A stretch of 64,000 nt of DNA from Betaproteobacteria bacterium (GCA_016709965.1 JADJLT010000002.1:62001-126000); one strand, 5' to 3'. Shown: positions 8,730 through 17,934, counted from the first letter of the stretch. Notes: generated by a model not told the origin, from the sequence alone. Numbers and translations are program-made.

Positions 8730-9164
8730 ATGCGTTCTGTACTGTTACCGGTTGACGGCTCCAAACACGCCCTTGCTGCCGCATGGTATTTGATTGAATT
8801 TGTAAAAGTGCATGGGTTGATTGACATTCATGTCGCCAATATCGAACCCGAACCGCTCCAATGGCAAACGCACGGACTTGAACAGGAAGCGATTCAGGAG
8901 CAGCTGACTACCCGTGGCGCCATGTCGATGCAGCCGGTGATCGATACATTTGCCCAAGCGGGCATCAAGTGTCACACCTACGTCAAATTTGGCGACCCCG
9001 CCCACACCATCGTGGCGCTGGCCAATGAAATCGGATGCGATACCATCGTCATGGGCACCCGCGGACTGGGCGGTCTGGCCGCATTGGCGCTCGGCTCGGT
9101 GACCAGAAAGGTCCTTCATCTAAGCCGACTGCCGGTTATCTGTATTCAGGCTGGCGAGCACTGA
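8730..9164 (+). CDS. Universal stress protein (UspA family)
   Basis: A 144-residue single-domain UspA protein. It begins MRSVLLPVDGSKHAL and ends with the ATP-binding signature GTRGLGGLAALALGSVTRKV. GGGAGG stands eight bases before the ATG at 8730. The frame is open 15 codons upstream, but that part has no family similarity. No operon partner; convergent with the nhaD-like gene. Confidence 0.9.
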   Translation: MRSVLLPVDGSKHALAAAWYLIEFVKVHGLIDIHVANIEPEPLQWQTHGLEQEAIQEQLTTRGAMSMQPVIDTFAQAGIKCHTYVKFGDPAHTIVALANEIGCDTIVMGTRGLGGLAALALGSVTRKVLHLSRLPVICIQAGEH

Positions 9165-9199
9165 ACGGCGCACCGGCGAAGAATTTTCAATTTTCCCTG

Positions 9200-9216
9200 T
9201 TTTTTCCGGTTGACCG
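9200..9216 (-). repeat. Dispersed 17-bp motif, copy 1 (exact)
   Basis: The minus strand reads CGGTCAACCGGAAAAAA, one of three exact copies in the window. It lies in the intergenic region between the stress protein and nhaD-like genes and is followed by A-rich sequence like the other copies. Confidence 0.7.
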
Positions 9217-9227
9217 TGGCAAACGGA

Positions 9228-9261
9228 ATCTTCCCGCCGAAGTGTGCGCCGACGGGAAGAT
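9228..9261. terminator. Possible bidirectional terminator hairpin
   Basis: ATCTTCCCG and CGGGAAGAT form a perfect 9-bp stem around a 16-base loop, between two convergent genes. There is no clear U-tract on either strand, so this is only a possible terminator or mRNA-end hairpin. Confidence 0.4.
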
Positions 9262-9277
9262 GAATTGCCAGAAACCC

Positions 9278-10609
9278 TTAATGCTGGGTAACCGGCACAG
9301 GCACCGAAGCTTCGACGTGAACCGGCGCAGCAACCTTCTTGTGTCCCGGATCAGGGTGCCAGCCAAGGACTGCCATCATCACCATGAAACCGGTGACATA
9401 GGCAACGGGTACGTGCCAGCCATTCTTGACCCATTGCACGGCCGATTTTGCCTCCGGATACATATTCGACAGCGCGACGCCTGCCGACGAGCCAAACCAC
9501 AACATCGAGCCGCCGAAACCGACCGAATAGGCCAGCACGCTCCAGTCGTAACCACCTTGGCGCAACGCCAGCGCCGTCAGCGGAATATTGTCGAAAACCG
9601 CCGAGATAAAGCCCAGGGCCAGCGCTGAAATCCAGGAGGCCTGTGGCAACTGCTCAACAGGCATCATTGAGGCGCAGAGTACCAGCGAGAGCAGGAAGAT
9701 GGAGCCCTTGATGGTTTCCGGCATCAGTTCCCAGTCATGCCGACGAACCGGGATGGTCAGGATGATGGCCAGCCAGACCGCCACGCCGATGAAGGGGAAA
9801 TGTTCAGCGAGTTCTGGAAATTTCAGGTTGATGGTGACGTTGGTACCAACCGCAAACACCAGCATCAGGCCGACGATGAAAATCCGGCCCCAATCAACAT
9901 GCGTGTGTTGGTGAGCATTCTTGATGATTGGCGAATAAGCATGTTGCTGCTTGGCTGCAAAATAACCGACGACCAGTAGCGCCACAAATGCCGCCACGTA
10001 GGCATCCAGGACCACCATCGGACTAATGCCATCGATCCACATCATCGTCGTGGTCGTATCACCGACCACTGAACCGGAACCACCTGCATTGGAGGCGGCA
10101 ACAATGGCTGCCAGATAACCGACATGGACGCGCGCCTTGAACAACTGGTGAGCCATGGCACCACCGATCAGTGCTGCTGCGATGTTGTCGAGAAAGCTGG
10201 AAAGCACGAAAACCATGACCAGCATCAGGAAAGCGCCTTTCCAGTCATCCGGCAGGTATTTCGGCAAGATGACCGGCACGTGGCTCTTTTCAAAATGCCG
10301 GGCCAGCAAAGCAAAGCCGGTAAGCAGACAGAACAGGTTGGCCACTGTGACCCATTCATGCCCCAGATGCCCCATGAAGCCAGCCACCCCGAGTCCGGTC
10401 TTGAAGCCGGTGAAAAATATCTTGTACAGACTAATCGTAAAAAGTCCGGTCAGCGCGACATAGAGGGTCGCGTGGTGAAACAGCGCCACGCCAAGCAAGG
10501 TCAACCCAAAAAAGATGAAGTCGAGGGGAATTCCGCCGACAGAAGGTACTGAATCGGCGGCAAACGCGGCAGCCGGCAGTAAAAGTAGCAATGGCAAAAA
10601 TCGGTACAT
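9278..10609 (-). CDS. nhaD: NhaD-type Na+/H+ antiporter
   Basis: A 443-residue polytopic membrane protein of the ion transporter superfamily. NhaD hallmarks are FVLSSFLDNIAAALIGGAMA and NAGGSGSVVGDTTTTMMWIDG, and a second DNIPLTALA motif occurs near residue 345. An N-terminal hydrophobic segment ending AAAFA may be a cleaved signal, as in other NhaD proteins. The start at 10609 is preferred over an upstream in-frame ATG. It lies just downstream of, and in the same orientation as, rnfH, but 134 bases separate them. Confidence 0.82.
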   Translation of the reverse strand: MYRFLPLLLLLPAAAFAADSVPSVGGIPLDFIFFGLTLLGVALFHHATLYVALTGLFTISLYKIFFTGFKTGLGVAGFMGHLGHEWVTVANLFCLLTGFALLARHFEKSHVPVILPKYLPDDWKGAFLMLVMVFVLSSFLDNIAAALIGGAMAHQLFKARVHVGYLAAIVAASNAGGSGSVVGDTTTTMMWIDGISPMVVLDAYVAAFVALLVVGYFAAKQQHAYSPIIKNAHQHTHVDWGRIFIVGLMLVFAVGTNVTINLKFPELAEHFPFIGVAVWLAIILTIPVRRHDWELMPETIKGSIFLLSLVLCASMMPVEQLPQASWISALALGFISAVFDNIPLTALALRQGGYDWSVLAYSVGFGGSMLWFGSSAGVALSNMYPEAKSAVQWVKNGWHVPVAYVTGFMVMMAVLGWHPDPGHKKVAAPVHVEASVPVPVTQH

Positions 10610-10743
10610 GGGTGTTCTCGAAGTAATGAAATCTTTGTGGCGCGATGCCGGGCACAAGCAGTCTGACAGCGCGCAGCGGCCATGCCGGTTGGCATTGTCG
10701 ACGCTACGCAGCGAGTTATCAACCCGGATGTTCCCGAAGTCGC

Positions 10744-11013
10744 TTAATCGTCAGCGATATCCTTGCGCGGTACTGTTTCCGGATCGGCGATGATGCCCCG
10801 GTAGATTTCCACCCGGTCACCCGGCTTCAGGGCGGCATCAAGCTTGACCAGGCGGCCGAAAACACCCACTTTTTGCGCTGTCAGATCGATGTGAGGAAAC
10901 TGCCGGAGAATGCCCGAGCGTTCAATGCCATCGGCAACGGTCGATTCGTCGGGCACTTCAATATTGAGCCAGATTTGCTGGCCGGGTTCCGAATACGCGA
11001 CACCAATCTGCAT
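10744..11013 (-). CDS. rnfH: RnfH, small Rnf-associated protein
   Basis: An 89-residue ubiquitin-like-fold protein of the RnfH (UPF0125) family, often last in rnf operons and of uncertain function. It starts MQIGVAYSEPGQQIWLNIEV, and the signature VGVFGRLVKLDAALKPGDRVEIYR is complete. GGAGAAA precedes the ATG at 11013, and the gene lies 11 bases after rnfE. Confidence 0.92.
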   Translation of the reverse strand: MQIGVAYSEPGQQIWLNIEVPDESTVADGIERSGILRQFPHIDLTAQKVGVFGRLVKLDAALKPGDRVEIYRGIIADPETVPRKDIADD

Positions 11014-11024
11014 TTTATTTCTCC

Positions 11025-11696
11025 TCAAGCCGGTACAAGGTCGGGTTTTTCAGCGCCACGTTCTTGCATGCGCTGCTCCATCACCCGCTTGCCAGCCAGC
11101 AGGAAGCCGAGAACAGCAAACCCGCCGGGCGGCAGAATCATCAGCAAGGCGCCACCGTAACCTGGCAATTTCATTTCAAGAAAAGCGAATGATGGGCCGA
11201 GCAGGTTCGATGCCTGTGCAAACAAGGTGCCCGCACCCAAAAATTCTCGAATCAGGCCGATCAGCGTCAGGGCACCGGTAAACCCGAGCCCCATGGCCAA
11301 ACCATCAACCGCCGAGGCGACGACGCCATTCTTGACGGCAAATGCCTCGGCCCGCCCGAGAATCGCGCAATTGACCACAATCAGTGCGATGAACAGGCCG
11401 AGCACCTTGTAGAGATCGTGCATCCACGCATTCATCGCCATGTCGACCACGGTGACGAGCGTCGCAATCAGGACGACGAAGAGCGGGATACGCACTTGCG
11501 AACTGACGGTATGACGAATCATCGACACCAGGATATTGGAAACAACCAGCACTGCCGTCGTCGCCAGCCCCATGCCCAGGCCGTTGGTGCCACTGGTGGT
11601 CACCGCCATGGTCGGACACATCGCCAGAAGCTGTGCAAAAACCACGTTGTTCTCCCAAAGCCCTTCCTTCACGATGCTGCCGTAGTTGTCGCTCAT
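11025..11696 (-). CDS. rnfE: RnfE, Rnf complex membrane subunit
   Basis: A 223-residue integral membrane subunit related to RnfA and NqrD. The conserved stretch is NNVVFAQLLAMCPTMAVTTSGTNGLGMGLAT, followed by several hydrophobic helices and an EFLGAGTLF motif. Two ATGs overlap the rnfG stop; the second (11696) has better spacing to GGGAGG. It helps carry electrons through the membrane to the ferredoxin-reducing side. Confidence 0.94.
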   Translation of the reverse strand: MSDNYGSIVKEGLWENNVVFAQLLAMCPTMAVTTSGTNGLGMGLATTAVLVVSNILVSMIRHTVSSQVRIPLFVVLIATLVTVVDMAMNAWMHDLYKVLGLFIALIVVNCAILGRAEAFAVKNGVVASAVDGLAMGLGFTGALTLIGLIREFLGAGTLFAQASNLLGPSFAFLEMKLPGYGGALLMILPPGGFAVLGFLLAGKRVMEQRMQERGAEKPDLVPA

Positions 11697-11698
11697 CA

Positions 11699-12307
11699 TC
11701 AGCCTCCCAGAATTTCCGTGCGATGTTCGGTGAAAAAGTTCATGCCGCCCTTGACCGCCTTGACCACGGCCCGCGGCGTGATGGTGGCGCCGGCAAACTG
11801 GTCGAAGACGCCACCATCTTTTTTGACCGCCCATTGATCAGGAGCCGGGTCGCCCAGCGATTTGCCGGCGAAACTCTTCACCCATGGATCCTTCCTGACG
11901 TCTATCCGGTCCCCCAGACCCGGCGTTTCACTGTGTTTAAGGACACGCACACCCAGCGACTTTCCCTCGCTATCGACCGCCATCAGCACCTGAATATCGG
12001 CGGCATAACCGCGCTCGACAACCCTGAACAAGGCAGCCTTGACCACCCCTTTCTGCCGCGCCCGATAGATCGTGATGGCTTTCCCGTCATTTTCGAGGTT
12101 CACCGTATCCTTAAGAAAGTCGTTGTCTGCCATGCCTTCAGGCAGCACCTCAGACAGTGAATCGCGCAGATCCTTGGCTTCGGCAGCGGCGATTGCGTCG
12201 CCGGTGGCGCTGGAAGCCAGCGCCAGCGCGCCACTGGCGAGCAAGGCTATGGCGCCGAGCAACAAGGGTTGATAACCGATCTTTTCGCGTATGGCTTCAA
12301 GATTCAT
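11699..12307 (-). CDS. rnfG: RnfG, FMN-carrying subunit
   Basis: A 202-residue subunit with one N-terminal membrane helix (about 13-32) and a periplasmic FMN-binding domain. The flavinylation motif near residue 171, DQFAGATITPRAVV, holds the threonine that by family carries covalent FMN. HSETPGLGDRI is also typical. It sits between rnfD (gap of one base) and rnfE (overlap), as in rnfABCDGE operons. Confidence 0.95.
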   Translation of the reverse strand: MNLEAIREKIGYQPLLLGAIALLASGALALASSATGDAIAAAEAKDLRDSLSEVLPEGMADNDFLKDTVNLENDGKAITIYRARQKGVVKAALFRVVERGYAADIQVLMAVDSEGKSLGVRVLKHSETPGLGDRIDVRKDPWVKSFAGKSLGDPAPDQWAVKKDGGVFDQFAGATITPRAVVKAVKGGMNFFTEHRTEILGG

Positions 12308-12308
12308 C

Positions 12309-13406
12309 TCAAGCCCCCTTCCCTTCCGGAATATCCAGTGGTTTGCCCTTGCGGTCGCGGCCGAGAATACGCGGCTTGAGGAAGCGGTCGATGACCGGTG
12401 TCAGCGCATTCATCAGCAATACCGCGAAAGCCATTCCTTCGGGATAGCCGCCATAAGTCCGGATTACCCAGGTAATGAATCCGATACCCAGACCAAACAC
12501 TAGCTGGCCTGGTCCCGTATTCGGCGAAGTCACGTAATCAGTAGCGATAAAGAAGGCACCGAGCATGGCAGCCCCCGAAAGCAAGTGGGCAGAAACGCTC
12601 AAATAATGGGTCGGATCGACGGCGTGCCCGATGGCTGCGGGAATCGCCAGCCCCGCCAGCACCGCCACCGGTGTATGCCAGCTAATGACGCCGACACTCA
12701 ACAGGTACAGCCCGCCCGCCACGATCAGCAGCGATGCCGACTCGCCAAAGCTGCCCGAACGTGCACCAATCCAGGAGAGCACCGGTGCATGATCACCAGC
12801 CAGTGAATGGAGCAGGTCAATGCCACGCGACAATTCGGTCTTGGTATAGCCGAGCAATGAAGCACTGGCCATCGCATCCGGTTGCGGCAGGCTGGTCAGG
12901 AAAATACGCAGCCCGTCAATGAAGTCCGGCGCAGCCAGCGAGGTCAGCGGTAGCGGATGCACCCACTGGGTCAACGGCACCGGGAAGGAAACCAGCAGCG
13001 CGACGCGGGCGACCATGGCCGGATTGAAGACGTTCTGCCCAACCCCGCCGAAGACCTGCTTGCCAATCACGATGGCGATGAAGCCGCCAACCACCGCTAC
13101 CCACCACGGTGCCCAAGGCGGCAAGGTCATGGCTAGCAACCAGCCGGTGAGCAGCGCCGAGCCGTCGAACAGCGTAGCCTTGATTCGGGTGACGCCCATC
13201 ATCTTCAGCGACAGCGCCTCAAAACCGAGACAGGAGAGGATGGTCAGCAGCCACAGGAAGAAAGACGGCCAGCCGAAGAGCCAGAATCCGTAGAGCGTGG
13301 CTGGCATCAATGCCATCTGGACACGGAACATGGTGCGGGTAACCGTGTTTCCACCATGGGCGTGCGGCGATGCAACAGGCTGGGCAGTCAGTGTGGCCGG
13401 AGTCAT
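12309..13406 (-). CDS. rnfD: RnfD, membrane flavin subunit
   Basis: A 365-residue NqrB/RnfD-family membrane protein. The core motifs are DGSALLTGWLLAMTLPPWAPWW and GQNVFNPAMVARV. Compared with typical RnfD (about 345-350 residues), it has an extra polar stretch around residues 190-225 before SASLLIVAGG. It starts four bases inside the end of rnfC, which indicates translational coupling. Confidence 0.94.
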   Translation of the reverse strand: MTPATLTAQPVASPHAHGGNTVTRTMFRVQMALMPATLYGFWLFGWPSFFLWLLTILSCLGFEALSLKMMGVTRIKATLFDGSALLTGWLLAMTLPPWAPWWVAVVGGFIAIVIGKQVFGGVGQNVFNPAMVARVALLVSFPVPLTQWVHPLPLTSLAAPDFIDGLRIFLTSLPQPDAMASASLLGYTKTELSRGIDLLHSLAGDHAPVLSWIGARSGSFGESASLLIVAGGLYLLSVGVISWHTPVAVLAGLAIPAAIGHAVDPTHYLSVSAHLLSGAAMLGAFFIATDYVTSPNTGPGQLVFGLGIGFITWVIRTYGGYPEGMAFAVLLMNALTPVIDRFLKPRILGRDRKGKPLDIPEGKGA

Positions 13407-14959
13407 GCGGATTCTCCCTGAGTTTCACCTTGTCGGAAGTCCACTTGCGGAACTGCTTTAGCTGCGGCTTCCGCATTCGCCTTGGCAGCGGCTGCAGCTT
13501 CCCTCTCGGCCTTGCGCTTGGCCGCCGCCTCGGCCTTTTCACGTGCTTCCCGATCAAGTCGTTCCTGCCGCTGCGAAGCCAACTTTTTTGTCGCATCGCT
13601 ACGCAGCTTGTTGCGGTCCTGTGCTGCCAGTTCGCCCTTGGCATGGACAAAGTATTGAACGAGCGGGATTTTCGACGGACAGACGTAAGCACAGCAACCG
13701 CAGGCGATGCAGTCCTTCAGGCCGAGGTCAATGGCATCGCCGTAGGCCTCATTGCGGATACGCGAACTCATTTCCAGCGGCAGCAAGCCCATCGGACAAG
13801 CCTTGACGCAGGAACCGCAGCGGATGCACGGATTTGGTTCCTGCTCCGCCACTTCGGCGGTGTCAAAAGCCAGGATGCCGCTGGTACCCTTGACCACCGG
13901 GACACGCCAGTGCGGAATCTGCATGCCCATCATCGGACCACCCATGACCCGGCGCGCCAAGCCAAGTCCTTCGCCCTTCAAGCCACCGGCAAAGGAAATA
14001 ACCTCTTCGGCCAGCGTACCGACGCGAACCTCGATATTGCCCGGCTGACTGGCGCAATTGCCATTGACGGTGACCAGCCGCGAGATCAGCGGCTTGCCCT
14101 CGCGCACAGCAGTGCGCACGGCCAACGCAGTGCCGACGTTGTGAACAATGACACCGATGTCGGCCGGACGACCATCCGCCGGCACCTCGATACCGGTCAG
14201 CACTTGTATAAGCTGCTTTTCCGAACCCATCGGGTATCGGGCCGGCACGGGGCGAATTTGCACTGCATCAAACCCGGCCGCCGCGACTTGCATCGCGGCA
14301 ATGGCTTCCGGCTTGTTGTCCTCGATCCCGACCAGCGCCACACTGGCTCCCGTCGCATGCAGCATGATGCGGATACCATCGACAATGCCCGCGGCGGCAT
14401 CGCGCATCAGCCGGTCGTCGCAGGAAAGATAAGGTTCGCACTCGCCGCCGTTCATGACCAGCGTTGTTACGTTGGCGCGCGAAGCGCCGATCAGCTTGAC
14501 GGCCGACGGAAAGGCAGCACCACCCATGCCGACCACGCCGGCGGAGGCAACACGCTTGCCAATCTCGGCGGCAGGCAAAGCAAAGGGATCGTCGCAACCG
14601 CACAGTTCGCACCATTCATCGGCACCGTCGGCCTCCAGAATAATCGCCGGTAGCGTCAGGCCGGAAGGATGCGGCGCCGTAATTTCAGTCACTGCCGTGA
14701 TGGTACCGGAGGTCGGTGCATGAATTGGTGCCGACACCATGCCTTGTGCCTCCGCAATCACTTCACCCTTTTTGACCTTCTGGCCGACCAGTACGGCTGC
14801 CCGTGCCGGGCCACCCAAGTGCTGCTGCAGTGGCAAGTACAGTCTGGCCGGTACCGGCATGACGCGAACCGGCTGATCAGCCGCCGGCCGCTTGTGGTCA
14901 TCCGGATGCACCCCCCAGTCGTTGCCGAGGAAGTGCTTGAAGAGGTTCATGAATCCCAT
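13403..14959 (-). CDS. rnfC: RnfC, NADH/flavin and 2x[4Fe-4S] subunit
   Basis: A 518-residue peripheral subunit. An N-terminal biotinyl-like fold (AEAQGMVSAPIHAPTSGTI) is followed by the nucleotide/FMN region VVGMGGAAFPSAVKL and NGGECEPYL, then two ferredoxin motifs, CIRCGSCVKACP and CIACGCCAYVCP. The last 70 residues are a Lys/Ala/Glu-rich tail, common in proteobacterial RnfC. The start at 14959 is chosen; ATG at 14950 is an alternative, and an upstream one would overlap rnfB. Confidence 0.94.
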   Translation of the reverse strand: MGFMNLFKHFLGNDWGVHPDDHKRPAADQPVRVMPVPARLYLPLQQHLGGPARAAVLVGQKVKKGEVIAEAQGMVSAPIHAPTSGTITAVTEITAPHPSGLTLPAIILEADGADEWCELCGCDDPFALPAAEIGKRVASAGVVGMGGAAFPSAVKLIGASRANVTTLVMNGGECEPYLSCDDRLMRDAAAGIVDGIRIMLHATGASVALVGIEDNKPEAIAAMQVAAAGFDAVQIRPVPARYPMGSEKQLIQVLTGIEVPADGRPADIGVIVHNVGTALAVRTAVREGKPLISRLVTVNGNCASQPGNIEVRVGTLAEEVISFAGGLKGEGLGLARRVMGGPMMGMQIPHWRVPVVKGTSGILAFDTAEVAEQEPNPCIRCGSCVKACPMGLLPLEMSSRIRNEAYGDAIDLGLKDCIACGCCAYVCPSKIPLVQYFVHAKGELAAQDRNKLRSDATKKLASQRQERLDREAREKAEAAAKRKAEREAAAAAKANAEAAAKAVPQVDFRQGETQGESA

Positions 14960-14966
14960 GGCGATC

Positions 14967-15494
14967 TCACGCGGCAAGTGGCTTGGGCATGACCCAATGT
15001 TGCAGGGTGACCGGCACCGGTTTCATGACCAGTGCGTCGGTCGGGCATTTTGCAACGCAGCTCGAACAGCCGGTGCAGGCTTCGCGGAAGACGTTGTGCA
15101 CCTGCTTGGCAGCGCCGATGATGGCATCAGTCGGACACACCTTGCTGCAGCGGCAGCAACCGATACACAGCTCTTCCGCAACCGTGGCGATCTTCGGACC
15201 ATCGTCGGACATTGCCGAGAGATCAACGGTAAGACCAAGCTTGGCAGCAATGGCAGCAGCCAGCGACTTGCCGCCCGGCGGGCAGCAGGTCGGCGCAGCC
15301 GTACCGTCGGCAATGGCCGTCGCTGCCCCGGAGCAACCTGGAAAGCCACACTGCCCGCAATTCGAACCCGGCATCATGGTAATCAGTTCCTCGACCAGCG
15401 GATTGCCTTCGACCTGCAGGAATTTATTGGCGACACCGAGGATGACGCCGAGTGCGGCGCCGAGGAGGGTCAGGCTGAGGATGGCAGCGATCAT
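14967..15494 (-). CDS. rnfB: RnfB, multi-cluster ferredoxin subunit
   Basis: A 175-residue subunit with an N-terminal membrane anchor (about 2-22), the cluster-binding segment MPGSNCGQCGFPGCSGAATA (about 41-60) and two ferredoxin motifs, CIGCCRCSKVCP and CTGCSSCVAKCP. By family it passes electrons between the membrane flavins and soluble ferredoxin. In a nif cluster it is expected to reduce the ferredoxin or flavodoxin that feeds NifH. Confidence 0.95.
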   Translation of the reverse strand: MIAAILSLTLLGAALGVILGVANKFLQVEGNPLVEELITMMPGSNCGQCGFPGCSGAATAIADGTAAPTCCPPGGKSLAAAIAAKLGLTVDLSAMSDDGPKIATVAEELCIGCCRCSKVCPTDAIIGAAKQVHNVFREACTGCSSCVAKCPTDALVMKPVPVTLQHWVMPKPLAA

Positions 15495-15509
15495 TTGGCG
15501 TATTCCCCT

Positions 15510-16088
15510 TTAAACATTCATGCCCGAGAAGCCCATGAAGGCCAGTGCGAGCAGACTGATGGTGACAAACGAGATTGGCGATCCGGCAAAGGCCACCGGG
15601 ACACGAGCCAGCGCAATGCGTTCGCGCAGGCCGGCGAAGATCAGCAACACGATGGTGAAACCCAGTGCCGAACCGAAGCCGTAGAGCAGGCTTTTGAACA
15701 AGTTGAATTTCTGATCCACATTGAGCAGCGCGACGCCGAGTACCGCACAGTTGGTGGTGATCAAAGGCAGGTAGATACCCAGCGACTGGTAAAGGCCGGG
15801 GCTGGATTTCTTGATGAACATTTCAGTGAATTGGACGACCGCCGCGATCACCAGGATAAAGGTCAGGATGCGCAGGTAACCCAGTCCCAGGGGCTGCAGC
15901 ATCCAGTTGTCGAGCATCCACGACGCACCAGCCGCCAGCGTGATGACGAAGGTGGTGGCCAGCCCCATGCCAAAGGCGCTGTCCACGCTCTTCGAGACCC
16001 CCATCACCGGACACAGGCCGAGGAACTTGATCAGTACCACGTTGTTTACCAGCGCGGTGGAAAGCAGCAGTAACAGGAATTCGCTCAT
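15510..16088 (-). CDS. rnfA: RnfA, Rnf complex membrane subunit
   Basis: A 192-residue hydrophobic subunit with the signature [20 protein letters not shown] near the N-terminus and [15 protein letters not shown] in the middle. The start [14 protein letters not shown] at 16088 matches the family, and a five-residue upstream extension is rejected. First gene of rnfABCDGEH, behind a sigma-54 promoter and a NifA enhancer. Confidence 0.95.
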   Translation of the reverse strand: MSEFLLLLLSTALVNNVVLIKFLGLCPVMGVSKSVDSAFGMGLATTFVITLAAGASWMLDNWMLQPLGLGYLRILTFILVIAAVVQFTEMFIKKSSPGLYQSLGIYLPLITTNCAVLGVALLNVDQKFNLFKSLLYGFGSALGFTIVLLIFAGLRERIALARVPVAFAGSPISFVTISLLALAFMGFSGMNV

Positions 16089-16122
16089 GGCAGTCAGGCT
16101 CAAGTAGTTTCGTAGCCATCAC

Positions 16123-16138
16123 TGCACAAGGCGTGCCA
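16123..16138 (-). promoter_or_regulatory. Sigma-54 promoter of rnf operon
   Basis: The minus strand reads TGGCAC-GCCTT-GTGCA. The invariant GG and GC are ten bases apart, with one deviation in the -12 element (GTGC for TTGC). It is 35 bases upstream of the rnfA ATG. Confidence 0.8.
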
Positions 16139-16200
16139 ATCCGCCAGTTCATCGCGCCACCCCGGCAAAACCCCATGCCGATACAGACTCCCGCGGTCAA

Positions 16201-16217
16201 CGCCCAAAATTGGTGCA
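16201..16217. promoter_or_regulatory. Possible NtrC-binding site
   Basis: CGCCCAAAATTGGTGCA resembles the NtrC consensus TGCAC-N7-GTGCA: the right half GGTGCA is perfect and the left half is degenerate. It lies about 100 bases upstream of the candidate nifL promoter, a usual NtrC distance. Modest confidence. Confidence 0.4.
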
Positions 16218-16234
16218 TTTTAAAAAGCTACAAA

Positions 16235-16250
16235 TGTCGCGAACCCGACA
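16235..16250. promoter_or_regulatory. NifA upstream activator between rnfA and nifL
   Basis: TGT-CGCGAACCCG-ACA, a perfect TGT-N10-ACA with TGTCG/CGACA arms. It lies about 95 bases from the rnfA promoter and about 65 bases from the candidate nifL promoter, so it could serve either direction. Confidence 0.82.
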
Positions 16251-16315
16251 GACATTTCGTCGCATTTCAGCCCTAGGCCTGCGCTTCAGCCGAGATTCCA
16301 CCGCGAACAGCCAAA

Positions 16316-16331
16316 CGGCACGGAAGCTGCT
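16316..16331 (+). promoter_or_regulatory. Candidate sigma-54 promoter of nifLA
   Basis: CGGCAC-GGAAG-CTGCT keeps the invariant GG-N10-GC but deviates at the first base and at CTGC. It is 60 bases upstream of the nifL ATG. With the NtrC-like site it fits nitrogen control of nifLA, as in Klebsiella, but a sigma-70 promoter cannot be excluded. Confidence 0.5.
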
Positions 16332-16390
16332 TCGAATACGCCTTAAGGATTAGCCACGCTACACATAACGAACTATTCAGGAGTCAAGCC

Positions 16391-17914
16391 ATGTCGTCCG
16401 TCACGCATATCACGACACCAATCATCGAGAAAAAACTGCCGCCTGAAGCCTTTCGACATGCAGTCGACCAGGCTGATCTGGCGATCTCGATAACGGATGC
16501 CAAGGCCAACATCCTGTTTGCCAACGACGCGTTTACCCGCGTCACCGGCTATAGCAAGAACGAAATACTCGGCAAGAACGAGTCCTCGCTATCCAACCAC
16601 ACGACGCCACCCGAGATATACCAGTCAATGTGGACCGAACTTTCGGCCCAGAAGCCGTGGTCGGGAAAAGTACTCAACCGGCGCAAGGATGGCACCCTGT
16701 ATCTGGCCGAACTGGAGATTTCCCCGGTCGTCGATGCCAGCGGGGAAACCACCCATTTTGTCGGCATGCACCGTGATATCACCGATTTGCATCGCTTGGA
16801 GCGACTGGTTCGCAACCAGAAACATTTGATCGAGTCGGTGGTCGACGCCGCGCCCATAGCTTTCGCGCTTCTCGACCCGAACGGGCGCATCATTCTCGAC
16901 AATCAGGAATACAAGAAGCTGGTCTCCGACCTGCGCGTCAAGGAACCTGCCCACAGCATGCTGGACGGGATCTTTCCCACCTGGCGCGAAAGCCTGGCCA
17001 GCCAGCCGCAGCAGTTGCTGATGAATAACCGTGAAGTCCGCATCGATCGGGCAGCAGGCCGTGCCCGCTGGCTGTCGGTGACTTCGTCGATCATCGACAT
17101 GCATAGCGACTGTGCCGACAGCTATTTCTGCGCCGACGGCCAACCCGGCCTGCTCCTTGTCATTGCCGACATTACCAATCTACGGGATGAGCAGGAACGA
17201 TCCCGTGCTTCGGCCCTGCAGGCAGTGCTGGCCAAGGAAGAACGCACGGCCGCGATCCGTGAAGGTCTGTCAGCCGCCATTTTCCGCCTCGAAGAACCGA
17301 TGAATGTCATGGCCTCGGCCATCTCCGTGCTGCAACGTCGCGACCCGGCCAGCGCAGCGATGCTGCAGTCCGCATTGGCCGGCAGTCGTGAACATCTGGA
17401 AGCACTGCGCCAAGTGATCCCGCAAAGTCCCCAGGAAATCGTCGTCAGCGTCAACATGAACGAAATCCTGCGCGATGTGTTGGAAATCAGCACACCACGC
17501 CTGCTTGCAGCCGGCATCACCGTCGACTGGCAACCGGCGGCCACCCTGCCACCGATTATCGGCCGCCCGCTGCAGCTACGGATGCTCTTCAAGGTACTGG
17601 TCGACAACGCCATCGAGGCCATGAACATCAAGGGCTGGAAGCGCCGCGAACTGACGATGACCAGCACACTCAAGGGCGAATGCATCGTGATTTCCGTGCT
17701 CGACAGCGGCCCCGGCATTCCGGAGGAGTGGCGGCACAAGGCATTCGAGCCATTCTTCACGGCCAAGAGCGGTACCGGCAGGCACATTGGTACCGGCCTT
17801 TCTCGCGCCCAGCAGGTCGTCGCTGACCACGGCGGCATCATCGACCTCGACGAAAGCCCCAGTGGCGGTTGCGCAGCGATCGTCGAGTTCCGCATAGACG
17901 GCGACCCGATCTGA
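16391..17914 (+). CDS. nifL: NifL, redox/nitrogen-sensing anti-activator
   Basis: NifL inhibits NifA under oxygen or fixed nitrogen. The 507 residues contain PAS1 (about 20-140, with NDAFTRVTGYSKNEILG and HFVGMHRDITDLHRLE, the FAD-binding type), PAS2 (about 145-270) and a GHKL ATPase-like domain (about 355-505) with DNAIEAM, DSGPGIP and GTGLSRAQQVV. The helix where kinases carry the phospho-histidine reads AIREGLSAAIFRLEEPMNVM and has no histidine, so it should act by binding NifA, not by phosphotransfer. AGGAG precedes the ATG, and nifA follows after 20 bases. Confidence 0.95.
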   Translation: MSSVTHITTPIIEKKLPPEAFRHAVDQADLAISITDAKANILFANDAFTRVTGYSKNEILGKNESSLSNHTTPPEIYQSMWTELSAQKPWSGKVLNRRKDGTLYLAELEISPVVDASGETTHFVGMHRDITDLHRLERLVRNQKHLIESVVDAAPIAFALLDPNGRIILDNQEYKKLVSDLRVKEPAHSMLDGIFPTWRESLASQPQQLLMNNREVRIDRAAGRARWLSVTSSIIDMHSDCADSYFCADGQPGLLLVIADITNLRDEQERSRASALQAVLAKEERTAAIREGLSAAIFRLEEPMNVMASAISVLQRRDPASAAMLQSALAGSREHLEALRQVIPQSPQEIVVSVNMNEILRDVLEISTPRLLAAGITVDWQPAATLPPIIGRPLQLRMLFKVLVDNAIEAMNIKGWKRRELTMTSTLKGECIVISVLDSGPGIPEEWRHKAFEPFFTAKSGTGRHIGTGLSRAQQVVADHGGIIDLDESPSGGCAAIVEFRIDGDPI

Positions 17915-17934
17915 AAACAGGCAAAGAGAACAGC

